A stretch of 64,000 bases of DNA from Sabellastarte sp. h YS-2021 (GCA_964017235.1 OZ024936.1:35858040-35922039); one strand, 5' to 3'. Shown: positions 13,301-28,300, counted from the stretch's first letter. A program made the numbers and translations. Notes: generated by a model not told the origin, from the sequence alone.

Positions 13301-16300
13301 AGTTAGAAAAGCACTACATTGGTTGCCAATTAAGTACCGTTCTATCTTTAAGACTGCCATGTTGGTATATAAGTTCCTACACAGTGGTAACCCCAAATAC
13401 TTTGAACCCTTCCTCATTCCCAGACATAGTGCATATAACACTCGTCGAAGTCAATCTGATGGCATATTTCTTGAGGTTCCCCACTTTGGTTCAATTTTCA
13501 AGTCTCGAAAACATTTTGGACTCAGTTTTGCGTATGACGCACCTATGATTTGGAATGACCTTCCTGATGAGGTCCGCTCTGCAAACTCACTTGCCTCTTT
13601 CAGGTCAAAGTTGAAGTCATACCTCTTTGGAAAAGCACACCCACCCTAAATTTCCAATTTCCTTTCTGCTTTCTCCGCGGTGCTGACCCCTGCAATGTCT
13701 CTGGTTTTTGAATATTGAACAATGTTTTTGTGTGATGCGCCTTAGAGTCTGTCTTTTGACAGAGATTAAGCGCTATAAAAGTGCTATTAGAATTAGAATT
13801 AGAATTTAAACAAAATACTGTAAATGTAATAGTTTTCACGTTATAACTGATTTACTCAACAGTGATAACCTCAAAGTAGCTATTACTCAGCTATGCAATG
13901 AGCTACATGTCTGAATTTTTTCTATGTTATAGCTGACCCAAAATTAGGTGAACAACATATTTAAGCAAAATACTGTAAATGCAATAGTTTTCAAGTTACA
14001 ACTGATTTACTCAATAGTGAGAACCTGAAAATAGCCATTGCTCAGCTATGAAATGAGCTATAAGTCTGTAATTTCACGATGTTATAGCTGACCCAAAAGT
14101 AGGTGAACAACATATTTTAACAAAATACTCCAAATGCAATATTTTTAAAGTTACAAGTCATTTACTCAACAGTCAGTACCTGAAAATAGCTATTGCTCAG
14201 TTGTGCCATGAGCTACAGGTCTGTAATTTCACTATGTTATAGCTGACCCAAAAGTAGCTGAATAACATATTTACACTAATTTCTTTAAATGCAATAGTTT
14301 TCCAATTACAACTGATTTACTCAACAGTGTGAACTTCAAAGTAGCTATTACTCAGCTATGCAATGAGCCACAGGTCTGGAACTTCACTGTTATAACTGAC
14401 TCCGAAATAGGTGAATAACATATTGAAACAAAATACTCTAAATGTAATACTTTTGAAGTTATAAGTAATTTACTCAACAGTGATAACCTAAAAGTAGCTA
14501 TTACTCAGCTATGCCATGAGCTACAGGTCTGAAATTTTACTATGTTATAGCTGACCCAAAAGTAGCTGAATAACATATTTATACAAAATTGTGTAAATGC
14601 AATAGTTTTCAAGTTACAAGTGATTTTACTCATGATGGAAGTTACTGAAAAGCCCAAAAGTAGCTATTACTCACTTAGCTATTGAGACAGACACCCCAGT
14701 TACTCACCATGTTGTAGCTATGAAAAAAGTAGCTGAATAACATATTTTAAGAAAATGCTCTAAATGCAACACTTTTCAAGTTATAAGTGATTTAGTGCAT
14801 GATTTCATGACTTTTAATGCATTTTAGACATTTTTGTCTACCACAGGCCTAATTTAGACATAAAGCCTACCAAAAAGATAGGGTGGCGAGTCCTCTAGCT
14901 TACCAAGCCACCTGCCAAATATGAAAGAAATCTGGAAAGAAATGTGGACTGTAGGTCGCTAACAAGCAATATTCCACATTTTAGACATTTTTGTCTACCA
15001 CAGGCCTAATTTAGACATAAAGCCTACCAAAAAGATAGGGTGGCGAGTCCTCTACCATATCAAGCCACCTGCCAAATATGAAAGAAATCCGGAAAGAAAT
15101 GTGGACTGTAGGTCGCTAACAAGAAATCTCTGCGGACGCGGACGAGGACGACAACCAGTGTTCGAACTCAACGCCGTCCCGCGGGTCCGCGACCGCCAAT
15201 ATTGCAGCAGGACCGCCGAGTTTTAGTACTTACAGGTCCGACGGACTGTCGAAAATCCCAGATTATCGCCCATTGAAAAACGTTCTGCAAAAGAACTGTA
15301 AGGGTTAGATGGATGGCAAATACTTTAAAACGAAATATATTTTATTTGTTATTGCTGTATATATACGTTTTTTTTGCAAAAACGCTTTAAAATAAGATTT
15401 TATTGTTAGTTGTTGGTGTCGCGATGGGAAATCTTGTGGAAATCTCGCAAACCTCGAGATTTAAAGTTGAAATCTCGTTTCATTTTCATCGCTTCCAGTA
15501 TTGCTTTTGGCGCTTTTATTTCATCAAAATTCTACCAAATCACCTGATATATGCTTGGTTCATGAGCAACTGACATGCATGGACAGATACCTGACAAACC
15601 TAGGCTCCAATCCAAAAAAAAGCCAAAAATTTCAGAGCAAAGGGATATATGAAAAAAAAATACCAGAAAAAGGGAATTTCAGGCTTCCTGGGTGAAGTCA
15701 TACCCCTGGATTCTGTATGACCAAGGCAATAATGCAATGTTTTGTACATGGGTGGTCATAATTGTGTCTGGTTCATAATAATGTCCGATTTTTGTTGTAG
15801 TTTATTTATAAAATGTTATTACCAGAACTTTGAATTTTTTTTTTCAAATTACTCCGCTGAGATTGAGTTTAATTCATGAAAATTTAAAAAACTGAACTAA
15901 ACACCCAAACTGAGTACATTAACGTTCAATAAAAAATTGAAGGACATAATTATGAACCGGACACAATTGTGACCACCCGTGTACTACTTGTAGAGCCATT
16001 TTTGGGCATTTGAGCCAGTCAAAAGTTAAACAGTCAATTGTGGTACATTAATGACTTTGCCAAAAGTGAAAATGAGTGAATGAACTGTGAACTGTTTCAT
16101 TTTAATTTTTATTTTAAATCTCCTAAGCAATAGACATACAAACTCACTTAAACAATAAATAAATAAACTTTGGACTTGTTAGTTTTGGCTCGGACCTTTA
16201 CATTTTCAGAGTTGAAGGTCCTTCGGACCACCTCCATATTTTTCTTAAGCGTGAACACTGACGACAACGATGATGAATCCATAGTATCCCCGCTTCGCGT

Positions 16301-19300
16301 TGGGGATACAATTACTGTATACAAGCATATGTACCCTAAAATTCTGAGCGGCATATTAATGCCAAGATTTTCGATTGCTAATCTGAGCTGTGGTGTTTGT
16401 TAACATATGCCCTTGTGTTTGTTCTGTCCTGTATGGTCACTATACTTCTGTAGTACTTGTGCTGTATAGTCACTGTTCTGCTTAAGTACTTATCTCTACA
16501 CATACCCTGAGGTCCTGTGTAGTCCTATATAGTCACTGTACTATTTAGGGCTGCGACCAAGCAGTCGACTCAAATTATTTGTACTCGTCACACCCCTAGT
16601 ACTATTGTATTACTTGTCCCTATATACATACCCTGAAATCCTGTGTAGTCCTGTATAGTCACTGTTCTGCTTAAGTACTTATCTCTATACATACTAGTGC
16701 TGCGACTCGGTCCGCAAAAACTACTCGATTATCGCCCACATGGGATCGATGCATAATTCGATGCATCGGCAGACATTAAAACCATACAAAACTTACAGAG
16801 TAAATAACTAATCCACACTTTCATATAATGTTTTAGTACATTTCAACAATTCTAAGGCGATATTTTGGGACAAAAACTGCTCCATATTTATTTTACGGAA
16901 AATCACTTCCTCTTTCGTTTGATTCGACTGGAAACATACTAGACCTCAACCCTTTTTCGGCTTTCCGAATTTCGTTTTTTTTTATCGAGGCATCGAAAGT
17001 GATGCTGTAATCGATCAATGCATCGAATGGACCACTAATCGGCGCAGCACTAATACATACCCTGAGGTCCTGTGTCGTCTTGTCCTGTATAGTCACTGTC
17101 CTGCTGTAGTACTTATCTCTATACATATTCTGAGGTCCTGTGTAGTCCTATATAGTCACTGTACTGTTGTAATAGTTGTCTCTTTACATATCCTGAGGTC
17201 CTGTGTAGTCCTATATAGTCACTGTACAGGTGTAGTACCTGTCTCTATACATACCCTGAGGTCCTGTATAGTCCTATACAGTCACTGTCCTGCTGTAGTA
17301 CCTGTCTCTATACATACCCTGAGGTCCTGTGTAGTCCTATACAGTCACTGTCCTGCTGTAGTACCTGTCTCTATACATACCCTGAGGTCCTGTGTAGTCC
17401 TATACAGTCACTGTCCTGCTGTAGTACCTGTCTCTATACATACCCTGAGGTCCTGTGTAGTCCTATACAGTCACTGTCCTGCTGTAGTACCTGTCTCTAT
17501 ACATACCCTGAGGTCCTGTGTAGTCCTATATAGTCACTGTCCTGCTGTAGTACCTGTCTCTATACATACCCTGAGGTCCTGTGTAGTCCTATATAGTCAC
17601 TGTCCTACTGTAGTACCTGTCTCTATACATACCCTGAGGTCCTGTGTAGTCCTATATAGTCACTGTCCTGCTGTAGTACCTGTCTCTATACATACCCTGA
17701 GGTCCTGTGTAGTCCTATATAGTCACTGTCCTGCTGTAATAATTGTCTCTATACATACCCTGAGGTCCTGTGTAGTCCTATATAGTCACTGTCCTGCTGT
17801 AGTACCTGTCTCTATACATACCCTGAGGTCCTGTGTAGTCCTATATAGTCACTGTCCTGCTGTAGTACCTGTCTCTATACATACCCTGAGGTCCTGTGTA
17901 GTCCTATATAGTCACTGTCCTGCTGTAGTACCTGTCTCTATACATACCCTGAGGTCCTGTGTAGTCCTATATAGTCACTGTCCTGCTGTAGTACCTGTCT
18001 CTATACATACCCTGAGGTCCTGTGTAGTCCTATATAGTCACTGGCCTGCTGTAGTACCTGTCTCTATACATACCCTGAGGTCCTGTGTAGTCCTATATAG
18101 TCACTGTCCTGCTGTAGTACCCGTCTCTATACATACCCTGAGGTCCTGTGTAGTCCTATATAGTCACTGTCCTGCTGTAATACTTGTCTCTATACATACC
18201 CTGAGGTCCTGTGTAGTCTTGTCCTGTATAGTCACTGTACTGCTGTAGTATTTGTCCTCCACATCTCTCAGCATTGTCTCCACTTTGAGCAGTTCCTCTC
18301 GCTTCTCACTGAGTGCACTCTGTGTGGCTGCCACCTCATCTGTCTTCTGCTCCAACTTAAGAAAATAAAAACACTAAACATTAAAATTAGGAACGTCACG
18401 ACTACAAATATTTCATGTCGGCTAATCGCCAAGTATACTAATCGCGTTGACACCGAATAGCTGTCAAATTTCTAAAACTACCACAAATATTAAGTTTCAT
18501 ATTGTAAAATGCAATGAAAACGATAAATATGTGAAATAAAATGAAAATATATGTATAGAATCTGTAAACTTTAATAAATTTGTTGTTTTCTTGCGACTTC
18601 TGCTTTGTTTATTTCAGACAGGAAGTGGGTGATATAAGAGGTATATGGTACTTTTGGTTTTACGTGACTGTAAAAACAGTAGAAGAAACATGGCTGACGT
18701 TGGATTTTAACATATTTTATGTGACAATACAGATATATTTGACAGATTCAGACCTTCTACCATCTTTTACTACATTGAGCGATTATTCATACTTGAAAAT
18801 ATGAACTGGTTAATAACGCTATTCTAACCGTTGTCGATTAGTCGGCTAGTCGTGCTGCCCCTAATTAAAATCATTTTTGGATTCACCAAATATAATAAAT
18901 ACTAGGCCCTCATTTTCATATACATCAATGAATTAGCAGTAGACTTGCCAAAATTCAGTAATTGACAGTATAGAAATCTTGAAGTATCACAATGCAATGG
19001 TAACTTTTATCGCTAAACTGCCCTTCCTGGCAAGAGCAATACTGTGCGACAGTATCTAGTCAGGTTTATCCTATGATATAAGAATGTACCATATTCTCAT
19101 TGGTGTATTTCTTGAAGCCATAATCTTTTCAGTCACCCATATATCATATATTTACACCATTAAGCAAGGGTTTTACTGTGATACATGGGAGGAGCTTGCT
19201 TTGAATTTGGGTTCAGCTATGCCTCAAATTCTGTTAATACTAAGCCATTTCACACCTGGTTTCTGAGCATCTGCATCTTTGTGTCCTGGTTTCTGAGTAG

Positions 19301-22300
19301 GGTTGCATTCTTGTCAAGCTCTTGCCTTGCTGCTAGTAGCTGTGACTCCTTGCGGCCGCTGTCTCTCTGCAACACCTCGTTCTCTTTCTTCAGCTGCACC
19401 ACCTCATCCATTAGCAGGCGTTTGTCTCGCTGGAAAGCCTCTGTCAATATACATTCTTTTTTTTCTTCTCAGTTCAATTTACTTTCCAAAGTCATTATAT
19501 AGTCATTACAAGTAAAAAGGCGATAAACAAGATAAATAAAATGTATGTACAACATAATATATTTAAATTTCCTATAAAGTACAAACAGAAAATTAAATAA
19601 ATCAGCAGGTGCATGATTCACAGTCAGGCCTGTCAATTAGATAAGTACATAAAGCAGCCGGTGCTTCCTTGCTGAAAGAGTCTCTGTAAGCACAGCAGAG
19701 TCAATAGTTCAGCAGGTGCCTGGATGGATGTCTTTAAAGCCTCTAAACACATCGAAAAATAACTACATCAACAGATGCTTATTTTTCTAGAGTACCTCTC
19801 ATAATATGCCAAAATAACTAACAAAAATAGCATCAGAGATGCCCGTACCTCACAGCCTGGGAAAATAGTTTTCAACACCATGAGATACAGAAGCAGTGAA
19901 ACAGTACACAGATTGGGATACTTTCAGTGTCAGTGTCCAAATAATGTTTAAGTACAGAAAATAACATCTAAGAGAAAGAAATTGCATGTAAAGAATAAGT
20001 ATTAAAACAAGACAATTCAGTAAACTAAAAATTATGAAGCTTTAAGACTTCTACCATTTTGATCTTCATTTGTATGGTCGAATTATGGTTTAGATGTTTT
20101 GAATATTACCCATACATACAGATGTAGCAATACATGCTTTTATGTGGAATTGGGGCAAAACCTGTGGCTCACTTAATGCAATACCATCTGTTACAATGGG
20201 AAGTTGCAAAAGTAAAACAGTTAATGTCTTCTAATATGACTTTAACAGTGTTTAATCTACACCAAAAGATACCCAAAGGTGCAACAACCAAGATTCAAGT
20301 AAAAAGATATAAGAGAGATATAAGAGAGATAAACAGTATCAGATATCCTCGTAGAGACATAAAATAGCATCAGATATGCAAGATCAAAGGTCAAATCCAG
20401 GTCACATCATGACGTTGCACACATAACCCTTGACCAATGTCCCTACCAAATATCAACTTCCTACACCTTATGGTTTCCAAAATATAGCCCAGACAAGGCA
20501 TTATAGATCAAGGTCACTACGGCAAGGTCAAAGGTCAAATCAAGGTCAGACCATAACGTTGCACACCTACATCCCTTAACCAATATCCCTACCAAGTATC
20601 AACTTCCTACACCTTACGGTTTCCGAGATATAGCCCGGACAAGATTTTAGAGGTCAAGGTCACTACGGCAAGGTCAAAGGTCAAATCAAGGTCACACCAT
20701 GACGTTGCACACCTACACCCCCTAACCAATGTCCCTACCAAGTATCAACTTCCTACACCTTACGATTTCCGAGATATAGCCCGGACAAGATTTTCAAACT
20801 CAAGGTCACTACGACAAGGTCAAAGGTCAAATCATGGTCAGACTATGATGTTGCACACCTACACCTCCTAACCAATGTCCCTACCAAGTATCAACTTCCT
20901 ACACCTTACGGTTTCTGAGATACAGCCTGGACAAACTTTTTCCCGCTGCCCGCCCATCCGGACACCATGGGTGAAAACAATACCCCGACAGCCCTTAAGG
21001 GTAAAAACAGTAGATGGATGTTTGTCAGGAAGCAAACTGTGGCAAAAAGTGTTTTTTTTTTCTCTCAAAATAATTACTGAGTACTAAGTAAAAATTCCAA
21101 TAATACTTAACATCATGAAAGAATTTTATACATTTATGGATGTCTTCACATATTGCATTGGCAATTTCAGTGGCCTAGTGGTTATTAGATATAACTACTA
21201 CAATTCATATAAAGACTCCATAAATAAGGTACTGTATTCATCAGCAAGCCAACTTATAAACAGCTTTACTTTTAAACTCTATTTAAATCTTTGAATATTT
21301 TCCAGAATGTCTTTTTACATCTAGAATACTTACTCATATTCAAAGGTTAAACAGACACTAATGTCCTCACAAGAACAGATTCAAATGAGGATAAAACTGC
21401 CTGAACATCTAATGTCCACTATTCCACTGGATGTGCCATCTTTTCATTACCAATAGAGTACATTCAAGATAAAGGACTGATCACTTTTGTGGTCTTTGGA
21501 GTGCAGTTGTCAGGGTGTCTGCATTTCATATGCATATGGGATCGTTCCTTGCCAAGGTCATGAAGAATTTACCCCTGGAAAAGGTACTTAATAAACATGC
21601 CCTAGCTTCTTCACTTAGGAGAGTTAATGCGTATCCACACTAGGTAGGGGTAACTGTGCAACTGACTGACTGATTGTGTTCTGCAGGTTAGAAATTCTTA
21701 GATTTGTTTAAACCAGAAAAAAGCACAAGCCATATGGACCACATTACCTGTTTAATCTGTAAGAAAATTTTACTTATGGATGACTTTATTGATAAGAGTT
21801 TCTTACTACAAGGCAATGGCAGTCACCCACCTTCCTCCACCTTGAGTCTGTTGAGTATGCGCTCCTGCTCTGCCTTGGCCAGCTCCAGACTGGAGTCTTT
21901 GCGCTTTGACTCCACCTGCAGCCCATCCACTGCTGCCTGCATTTGCTGAAATAGTAATCACCTGTCTCTTACAAAGGGTTACACAATAACAGGTCTCATC
22001 AAAGGTTGATAAAATTATACATAATCAGTTCTTTACAACACATACTGTATAGAATACTGTACTAGACATGTCATTAAAAATCACCTGTTTGTTTCAGTAA
22101 AAAAAAAAAAAAAAAAAACAATTTGTCACTGTAATTTTAGAAACTAGTTTAGAAATTTTATAAACTGTTGTTGGTTTTTAATCACAAATGCAGCAAAAAC
22201 AGAGAAAATGATTTTTTAATGTAAAAGTTTTCAGCAGTTAAGTATGCTATTTACTCGACCTGGGTAAAAAGGAGTGAAAACCTATTCAACAGAAGACCTG

Positions 22301-25300
22301 ACCCAAATCACATCAGTAAAGAATATGTTACTGCAATGTTTTCAGTTGCATGTATGCAGATATATACAATAACATTCTTAAAACACAGAAAGTTTGAAGT
22401 TGTAAATTCATTTAACCAAACACATGTATTTAAACTATTATTATCTTTAAAATTTAAATATCATCTTAAATTTAATAGCATACTTCATATGCAACAGCAC
22501 TGGAAATAAAACTTAGAGGTGAAAAAAACAAGAGGGTCAGAAATGCCCCAAAAGGCAGGTTGTGCAGGCAGCAATAAGGTTAGCGACTGCTGTAATTAAA
22601 TTTAGAAACAAGGAAAGAAATTTTAGGTCACCCAGTTAAGGTAAATGTGTTAGACGTGCTAAGAAATGTAAAACTTTTAATCTATGTTACATAATTGTAT
22701 CTATGCTACAAACAGACAAACGAACAGATGGAATTATACCAATTTCAAAAGCAACTTAGCTATGATGGTGATCTATCTCTCTGTCAAGTTTGAATTCGAT
22801 TGGACAAAGCGTTTTCGAGTTAGAGTCCAGAAATGGAAATGTTGACGCACATACAAACAAACAGATGGAATTACACCAATTTCATAAGCAACTTAGCTAT
22901 GATGGTGATCTATCTCCCTGTCAAGTTTGAATTTGATTGAACAAAGCGTTTTCGAGTTAGAGCCCGGAAATGGAAATGTTGACAGACAGACAAACGGACA
23001 AAAAACGGACAAACAAACAGATGGAATTACACCAATTTCGACAGGAACCTAGCTATGATGGTGATCTATATCCCTGTCAAGGTTGAATTTGATTGGACAA
23101 AGCGTTTTCGAGTTGGAGTCCGGAAATGGAAATGTTGATGGACAGACAAACGGACAAAAAACATACAAACGAACGGAAGGAATTACACCAATTTCGAAAG
23201 GAACCTAGCTATGATGGTGATCTATCTCCCTGACAAGTTTGAATTCGATTGGACAAAGCGTTTTTGAGTTAGAGTCTGGAAACAAAAATGTTGGCGGACA
23301 GATAGACGGACAGACAGACAGAAGGACGTTGGACACATCAATCTAATAGGCGGGTTGGTTACATGCAACCCGCCTAAAAACCAACAATGCAATCTTTCAA
23401 TATTACCATCATAACAAGCTAAGTGAGTGAATCACAATGTTTAACCGTCAAACTAATTGCTAAGGCTACAACACAGTTAAATGCACAGGTATGAATCAGC
23501 CAGTATTACAAATGACTACTCACCCTCAGCTTCTCCAGCATTTTCTGAGCCTCAGCTGTCATGTGTGGGTGCATTTCAGTGGCTTTCTTAGACTGCTCTC
23601 GCTGCCACAAAATGCAACAAACAGGTGGAATGATAAAATGGAATTTGCTGAACATGCATTCAAAAGGAATCTTAACACCAATATATACATCATATTCATA
23701 AACAGCTTTAAACATGTTCCACAGTTTTGCTTTAAACGCAGCTAAATTTTGGAATGACTTTCCTGATAACATACCTAATTCCACTTCTATTGCTTCCTTC
23801 GTAAAAAAGCTAAAAAATTACCTGTTTGCAAAAACCTAGCCATCCCACTCCCTTGTCTTTTTGGTAAAACCTGACTATTTTTAAATTAATGGTACAACTC
23901 TCACAAACAGATTTTTGTGTTATAGCACTTTTGATTCTGTCACATGATAAGTTCACATTAGATTAGGTAAGATTAGTGTAATCCTATATAGACACTACAA
24001 TATTTCCCTGCATGAAGTTAAAAGAATTTAGCTATGCATGATTGGTTTGAAACAGCCCTTCATAATTTCCTTTCTTTGAGATTTTGTGACAAAAAAAAAA
24101 AAAAAATTCACCAAGACTCTGAGAGAACACTTTTGTCAGTGTTTAAAGTATACTAAGGAACTTGTTGTGGAGACATCAAGACATTGGTTTGCTGAATTCT
24201 TCAAAGTACTGGTTGAATTGATTCTAATGAAATTGATAGATGTGGGTTACATGGATGAAAGAGGTTCAGGCTATTGAAGATATGTTTTACTAGTTTTCTG
24301 CCAACATACACTGTCCCCGATTACCAGTTTTGTAACAGCATATCATGATGTATCCACACATTCACATACCAAGTAGTTTGCCTCCAGTTCCAGGAAGTAC
24401 ACCTGTTGCTGCAGGTTCTTAATGTACTCGGCCTCAATGCGCTCCAAGTCAACTGGACCCTTGCTGCTCTTGCTGAAATTACCAAACACAAATTCAAAAT
24501 GTTGATGGCTCAAGTGAATTTCTGCCCTCATCTAATCAATGAACTCAATGGCAGAGTAATTAACTACTACTAACTCATTCAGGATTTGATCACCTGTCTC
24601 TCACCTCTGTGTTTGTGAGTTTGAATTCTAATCTGACTTTAGCTACTGAACACTGTCAGTACATTAAAACCCAAGTTTAAACTCTGATGCGAATTGAGAG
24701 CTGAGGAAACAGAAGTAGCTGACAGATTGTACATATCAGCTTTGTTAGTGTGTGTTTAATAAATCTGAACTGGAGATTTTATAAAATTCAGAGTTTCAAG
24801 TGGCACAGATACAGACAGGATGTGACAGAGCACATACCTACTCATGCCAGCAGTATTAAAGTTAGCAGCCAGGCTGCCTGTACTTTTTCTGAGGTTACTT
24901 GTACGTCCAGACTGCTGCAGTGATCCTCTCCCCTCATCAGAAGTGCTGCCTACACAAATACATTGACATGTATCAGAATCTAAAAATTTCATCACAAAGA
25001 AATGAAAGAATTTACAAAAATAGCATCAAAAATGCCTGTATTGAAGTATATCTGTCAAAGGAAATTGCACTGTTAGGTAAAAGTTCTAATAATGATAAGT
25101 TGTAGCAATCCATATATATATAGGTCACACCAAGGTCATACATGCCTCTGCACACCTACATACTCCAACCCATGGTCCTACGAAATATCATATTCCTGTA
25201 CCTACTGGTTTCTGAGATACAGCCTCAATTTTTTTTGTTTCCTGCCAGTCACCCATCCGCCTGCTGGACACCTAAAAATACCTGTACAGCCTTTATAGGC

Positions 25301-28300
25301 TATAGGGTAAATACAGTAGAACCTCCATTATCCGACCCTCTTGGGAGAGTAATAATTAGGTCGGATAATAGAAAGGTCAGATAAGAGAATGCCTAAAATA
25401 ACAGGCTTAAATGGAGTTGGGAGAGTGGATTGAAGGTCGGATAATTTGAAAATTTGGATAATAGAGGGTCGGATAATCGAGTTTCCACTGTAGTAAAAAA
25501 GAAATGTGAAATAAAATGAAAATAAATGGAATAAATAGAGGTTTTACCTTAATTCCAATAAAACATTGGAAAACAGTTTCCATGATGTGTGTGTGGCTAT
25601 GATAAGATTTTAAAGGTTAAGGTCACTACCTCAAAGTCAAATATAAAATCAAGGTCTCACCATGCAACTGGGAACCTACATTCCCAACCCATGACCCTAC
25701 AAAGTATCAACTTTCTGCTTAAAGAAGAAATAGCCCAAACAATATTTGAAAGGTCGAGGTCACAATAATCAAATCAAAATCACAGTCATGCAATGCTTTA
25801 GCATACATACACCCCCAACCAATGGAACTCTCGCTACCAAATCTGGTTTTAGGGTACAAGGCTTGCTGGTTCAACTGGTGCCAGAACCTTTGTGTCCCCC
25901 CTTGTTAATCACTTGACACGCGTATAGAAGGAGGGAAGGAAAAACAGAGTTCAGTCCCGAGAATTCCCGAAGAAGGTGAACAGGAATGAAGGCCTTCTCC
26001 CGTCTACCGCTTTTGTTCATGACAGCACGGAAGAAAATAAAAGGCCTAGGTGGGGTCAGTATCCTCATCCACCACTTTTGCTTATGGTAATACACAAAAT
26101 GTTTCTTAAACAAAAAGTGTTCCTTCTTTATATACTCTATGTACAAGACGATGAAGAGCAGCTGACAGATCTGTTGAGCTGCCACAACTTGACCAAGATG
26201 ATAGAGCTCTAACTCAGATCAAGACACATCCTTCAGATAAAATTGAGTGAAGGTATTGTGAGGCATCCAGTGACAGGCTAACATGATCTGATCCATGAAG
26301 ACTTCTCCCTGGAAGGGCTTGGTACCTACAAAGGCTCTGGCATTATGGGCCCAGACCTTATACAGCTTCTTCAACCTAAAGCTGATAACACAAAAGCACT
26401 GTCTGTTTGATCATAGAAGAAATAGTTATCAGAACGATAGCCTTGGCAAAGCTCTTCTTGATTGAGACAAAGATCAAATCTTTGTGGTCCTGGAGGTCCT
26501 TTGTCTTGTCCAAGTAATAACACAATGCTCTGACTGGGCAGTGTTCTATCCTCCTTAAGGAACCTATCAAGTGTAGGAGCCAAAGCTGGAATGATCACTG
26601 GAGCTACACAATCTGGTCTATCCCTAGCCAATTCTTCAACAAGAAGCTGGGTGAAGGATATAAGGAGACATTAGACCAATCCTCTCAGTGTCTTCTGTGG
26701 AGCCAAGCAAGAATTTCACTCCTTCATTTGTCAGAACCTAGTACCTGGAGGAAGACAGTTTTGAATGTCAGATGCTTAAGAGAAGCTTTCCTGAGAGGTT
26801 CAAAGGAAGCTTGGTGAATTGATGAAGGACTAGGGACAGATTCCAACTAGGAATACCCCTGGTCTGTCCAGATAAAAATTGTCCAGGAGTCTGTTTAAGT
26901 TTTCATCATTACTAAAGTTGAGGCTATCATTTCTAATTTTGTCTGCTATAGCCATCCTATAGCCATCTATCGTGCATTGTTGGAGAAAGAAAGAGATGAC
27001 CATTTCAATTCATAAATGCTTCTGGTTCAATGCCTCTGGGGAACCTCAATTTTCACTACCACTTGGTCACAGAACCCTTATTTCTGGATGGCTGTGACTC
27101 TAAAAGCCACGCATGCAGATTTAGGTTCTGAAGGTGCCTGTGTGGACACCCACTGAATGGTTGAGTCAGAAGGTCATCCAACCTGGGCAGAGACAGTGGG
27201 ATTTTCACTGACAGGTTGACTAGATACCAGAACCAGGGCATGTTCATCCACCCCAAAGTAATTAGAATCATCCTGCGACACCTGTGGTCCAACATCTTGG
27301 TGACTACTTCGCCCAGAATTGCCACCTGGGGGAAAAGCATAAATGTCCAGCTCCTACCAGTGAAAGCTCAACACATCCACTTTCCAAGCTTTGTGATCTG
27401 GAACAGGGGATACAAATTTGGGAAGTTTGTAGTTGAACCTGGTGGCAGAGAGATACACTTGAGGAGTATGCCACCTTGTACACAAGTGGTGGAACATCTC
27501 CTGGAGAAGAAACCACTGTCTGAATCACCTGTCTGTGTCTGGAAAGCTTGTCCTCTATCACATTCAGGTGACCACAAGTGCTCAAACGTCTTGAAGCCAG
27601 TAAGACTACTTTCAGTTCTAGAAATTTATGTGCAAGCTGCTTTCTGGCTTTGACCAGTGGTCTTTTGCAATGCAGTCCCCAAAGTGTGCACCCCAACCTC
27701 CATTTGACGCTGCAGAGCGTGTTGAACGGGATGCAGAGGCTGGCCACAAAGTACATTGTCTTTGTATAGCCACCACAGCAGGGGAGGCTAGATAGATCTG
27801 GGCAGAGGTATGATCTTCTCACAGAACTCTAAGACATGCCAATGATTCTTCAGTTGCCATTGAATGGGCCTCATATGAAGATGTCCCGAAACGACCTACT
27901 TTTTCTGTGGCTGTGAAAAAATACCAATCTACATACCTAATATGAATATCCTGACTGATCAGCTTTCCTGGTCCATGAGGGTCTTTATTTTCTGAATCAG
28001 GGAGTCCCACCTCTCTTAAGTGTGTTTCACCAGACCTCAGAAGAAGTCGAACCGATATCCTACAAAGCTGAACACTTTTTGGAGAATCACTTCCGACTTG
28101 ATTAAGTTCACTACCCAGCCCAGATCTTGGCACAGAGCCAAAAGGGTATGGGTATGTTGTCAGCAAGTTTCCTGAGAAGGGGCTCTGAGCAACCAGTCAT
28201 CTTAGGCACTGATGGATTCTTAAATCCCTGGCTTGAGCCATGAGCTTCACTTCCTTTAAAACCTTTGTGAACTCCAGAGCAGCTGTCGCTAGGCCAAAGA

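Larger units (their letters stand above)
16420..18199 (-). repeat. 63-bp minisatellite of exon 7 3' end plus 5' splice site
   Basis: About 20 units, strictly 63 bp apart between 17258 and 18203 and more degenerate to the left. Read on the minus strand, each unit contains ACTACACAGGACCTCAGG followed by GTATGTATAGAG. These are the last codons of exon 7 and its donor site. Older units at 17041-17080 keep the exon's longer spacing (68 bp). Units lack any acceptor, so they are extra donor sites rather than exons. Two hAT-type MITEs have inserted in the old end of the array. Confidence 0.92.

Noticed and set aside
13231..13548. Alternative-frame plus and minus ORFs over the LINE end
   Set aside because: The frame showing conserved LINE C-terminal motifs is the one ending at 13649. 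The others are shadows.
15157..15260. CAGTGTTCGAACTC as the left end of another hAT-like element
   Set aside because: No matching inverted right end or target duplication was found, and the stretch fits better as the GC-rich tail of the array-cored element.
16170..16403. 77-codon plus-strand frame in intron 7
   Set aside because: No motif, no splice context, and opposite strand to the host gene. Expected by chance.
17258..18199. CRISPR-like regular array
   Set aside because: Units are directly adjacent with no unique spacers, the DNA is eukaryotic, and the source exon is identified.
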